Origin: Lachnospiraceae bacterium
GTDB lineage: Bacteria; Bacillota_A; Clostridia; Lachnospirales; Lachnospiraceae
Direction: 5' to 3'
DNA: 26,384 bases
NCBI GenBank assembly: GCA_017464045.1
Contig: JAFUEG010000246.1
Location: 1 to 26,384 of the forward strand
Below, in pieces: positions 25,462 through 26,384 of this stretch. The notes beneath the pieces were generated by a model. It was not told where the DNA came from and did not search any database. It was given only the letters and a program-made list of their open reading frames with translations. Every line of letters begins with the position of its first letter. Position 1 is the stretch's first letter. A program made the position numbers and the translations under genes.

Positions 25462-26106
25462 ATGGAGAATCCAAATAAATTTAAGATATATTCACAGTTC
25501 AATAATCTTATAGCATTGAACATTACTCCCGGGCATTTTGCCACATCCTCTTCACACATCAATTATTATATTGATATGACTACTCTTAAGACCAGAAGAA
25601 ACGAAGCAAAGGCTGTTGCAAAGGCTCTTGTTCAGGAATATGTTACCTCTACTATAATTGATGCTATAGTATGTCTTGACGGAACAGATATAATCGGTGC
25701 TTATCTTGCAGACGAGCTTACAAGTGCCGGTATCATGTCTGCCAATATGCACAATACGGTTTATATTCTTACACCGGAACAGACTTCAAGCGGACAGCTT
25801 ATGTTCAGAGATAATTATCTTCCGTTTATAAAGGGCAAGAATATTCTTGTGCTTTTAGCCACCGCAACAACCGGTAAAACTATAAACTCAGCACTTGAAT
25901 GTATAGAATATTACGGCGGTAAAATCGCAGGTGTATCGGCTATTTTCTCTGCTGCCAAGGAAATTCACGGTCAGCATATCAATACTATATTTACAACTGA
26001 CGATATACCAAATTATCTTACCTATCCGGCTGTTGACTGTCCTATGTGTAAATCAGGACATCCGCTTACAGCTATTGTAAACAGCTTCGGATATTCAAAG
26101 CTTTAA
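25462..26106 (+). CDS. Orotate phosphoribosyltransferase-like protein (possibly non-catalytic)
   Basis: A 214-residue protein of type I phosphoribosyltransferase fold. The N-terminus has the PyrE-like GHFATSSSHINYYIDM (residues 24-39), and the C-terminus has C193-P-M-C196-K-S-G, resembling the CxxCxxGxP motif of some PyrE proteins. The PRPP-loop region NILVLLATATTGKT (127-140) keeps the TTGxT part, but the two acidic residues normally before it (usually D-D or E-D) are Leu-Ala here. Catalysis is therefore questionable; a regulatory or nucleotide-sensing role is possible. AAGGAGG SD; own promoter; terminator after. No other pyrimidine gene is nearby. Confidence 0.7.
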   Translation: MENPNKFKIYSQFNNLIALNITPGHFATSSSHINYYIDMTTLKTRRNEAKAVAKALVQEYVTSTIIDAIVCLDGTDIIGAYLADELTSAGIMSANMHNTVYILTPEQTSSGQLMFRDNYLPFIKGKNILVLLATATTGKTINSALECIEYYGGKIAGVSAIFSAAKEIHGQHINTIFTTDDIPNYLTYPAVDCPMCKSGHPLTAIVNSFGYSKL

Positions 26107-26182
26107 ATATATTTTTTAATTTACCTATGCTTATACGAATGCGGGTAACGATTTCAAAAAATAATACTGATATATAAGTTAT

Positions 26183-26235
26183 AAAACTCCCTGCCTGAGA
26201 ATATATTTATAATAATCTTTATGCAGGGAGTTTTT
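26183..26235 (+). terminator. Intrinsic terminator after the PRTase-like gene, overlapping the SD of the next gene
   Basis: A perfect 12-bp stem (AAAACTCCCTGC at 26183-26194 and GCAGGGAGTTTT at 26223-26234) with a 28-nt AT-rich loop and a short U-run (26231-26235). The 3' arm contains GGGAG, the only SD of the downstream gene starting at 26239, so the formed hairpin would hide that SD. The loop also contains TATAAT (26208-26213), but without a -35. Confidence 0.75.
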
Positions 26236-26238
26236 ATA

Positions 26239-26384
26239 ATGTCAGCAAAAACAAAAATAGTTGTTCTAAAGTCAAAAGAGCTTATATACACAGCGATATT
26301 TGTTGTGCTTGGAATCCTTCTGATTTCTCTACTTATCTATATGTTTTCACCTTCAAATGATAAGAAAAAAGATGATAACAGCAC
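26239..26384 (+). CDS. Single-pass membrane protein of unknown function (partial)
   Basis: The frame starting at the ATG at 26239 is open to the window end (48 codons). It reads a short basic N-terminus (MSAKTKIVVLKSKELIY), a hydrophobic segment of about 19 residues (TAIFVVLGILLISLLIYMF, about residues 18-36), then a Lys/Asp-rich start of an external part. The N-terminus looks like a membrane anchor with most of the protein outside. The SD GGGAG is 8 nt upstream but inside the terminator arm. The family is not identified; the C-terminal domain lies beyond the window. Confidence 0.6.
   Translation, partial: MSAKTKIVVLKSKELIYTAIFVVLGILLISLLIYMFSPSNDKKKDDNS

Noticed and set aside
1..26384. CRISPR array, tRNA, rRNA, insertion sequence or prophage
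   Set aside because: None seen; repeats present are coding repeats or operator-like sites, and no transposase or integrase frame exists.

Overview
The window is an AT-rich, tightly packed stretch of a Gram-positive Clostridia chromosome, most likely a Lachnospiraceae relative. The basis is the combination of a spoIIAA-spoIIAB-sigF sporulation operon, addB-addA recombination genes, an rqcH/yicC/gmk/rpoZ housekeeping cluster and purine-rich Shine-Dalgarno (SD) sites at nearly every gene. No phage, insertion sequence, CRISPR array, tRNA or rRNA was seen. A genus cannot be assigned from the sequence alone. All genes up to about position 25190 lie on the minus strand, and the last two are on the plus strand.

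Reading the minus strand in its direction of transcription (high to low coordinates): (i) 25188-21721 is a signalling module of three genes: a FapA/DUF342 protein with nine 26-residue N-terminal repeats, a degenerate receiver protein, and an HD-GYP phosphodiesterase domain. The last two are one reading frame interrupted by a single TAA. (ii) 21695-14571 holds addB and addA, the double-strand-break repair helicase-nuclease, with no terminator separating them from the signalling genes. (iii) 14558-11295 starts with a good sigma-A promoter and contains queF, folC, a 60-residue orphan and a zinc-ribbon/TPR membrane protein. The last three overlap or nearly abut, and the unit ends in a strong intrinsic terminator. 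(iv) 11274-9747 is the spoIIA operon (anti-anti-sigma, anti-sigma, sigma-F); the terminator of the preceding unit sits inside its leader. (v) 9582-8207 is a TetR regulator plus a flavodoxin-like protein, translationally coupled, with near-palindromic operator candidates upstream and a terminator downstream. (vi) 8100-5128 is a class A penicillin-binding protein with its own promoter and an unusual C-terminal extension. (vii) 5062-3626 is glycogen synthase glgA, and 3543-1750 is rqcH, with a long hairpin between them. (viii) 1745-1 is a promoter followed by yicC, gmk and the start of rpoZ.

On the plus strand, a divergent promoter (25391-25419) drives an orotate-phosphoribosyltransferase-like protein that lacks the usual PRPP-loop acidic pair. 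It is followed by an intrinsic terminator whose 3' arm contains the SD of a downstream single-pass membrane protein cut off by the window end.

The strongest candidates for something undescribed are the FapA-repeat/pseudo-receiver/HD-GYP module with its in-frame stop, the TetR/flavodoxin-like pair with ACTA-N5-TCGA sites at helical spacing, and the terminator/SD overlap before the last gene.
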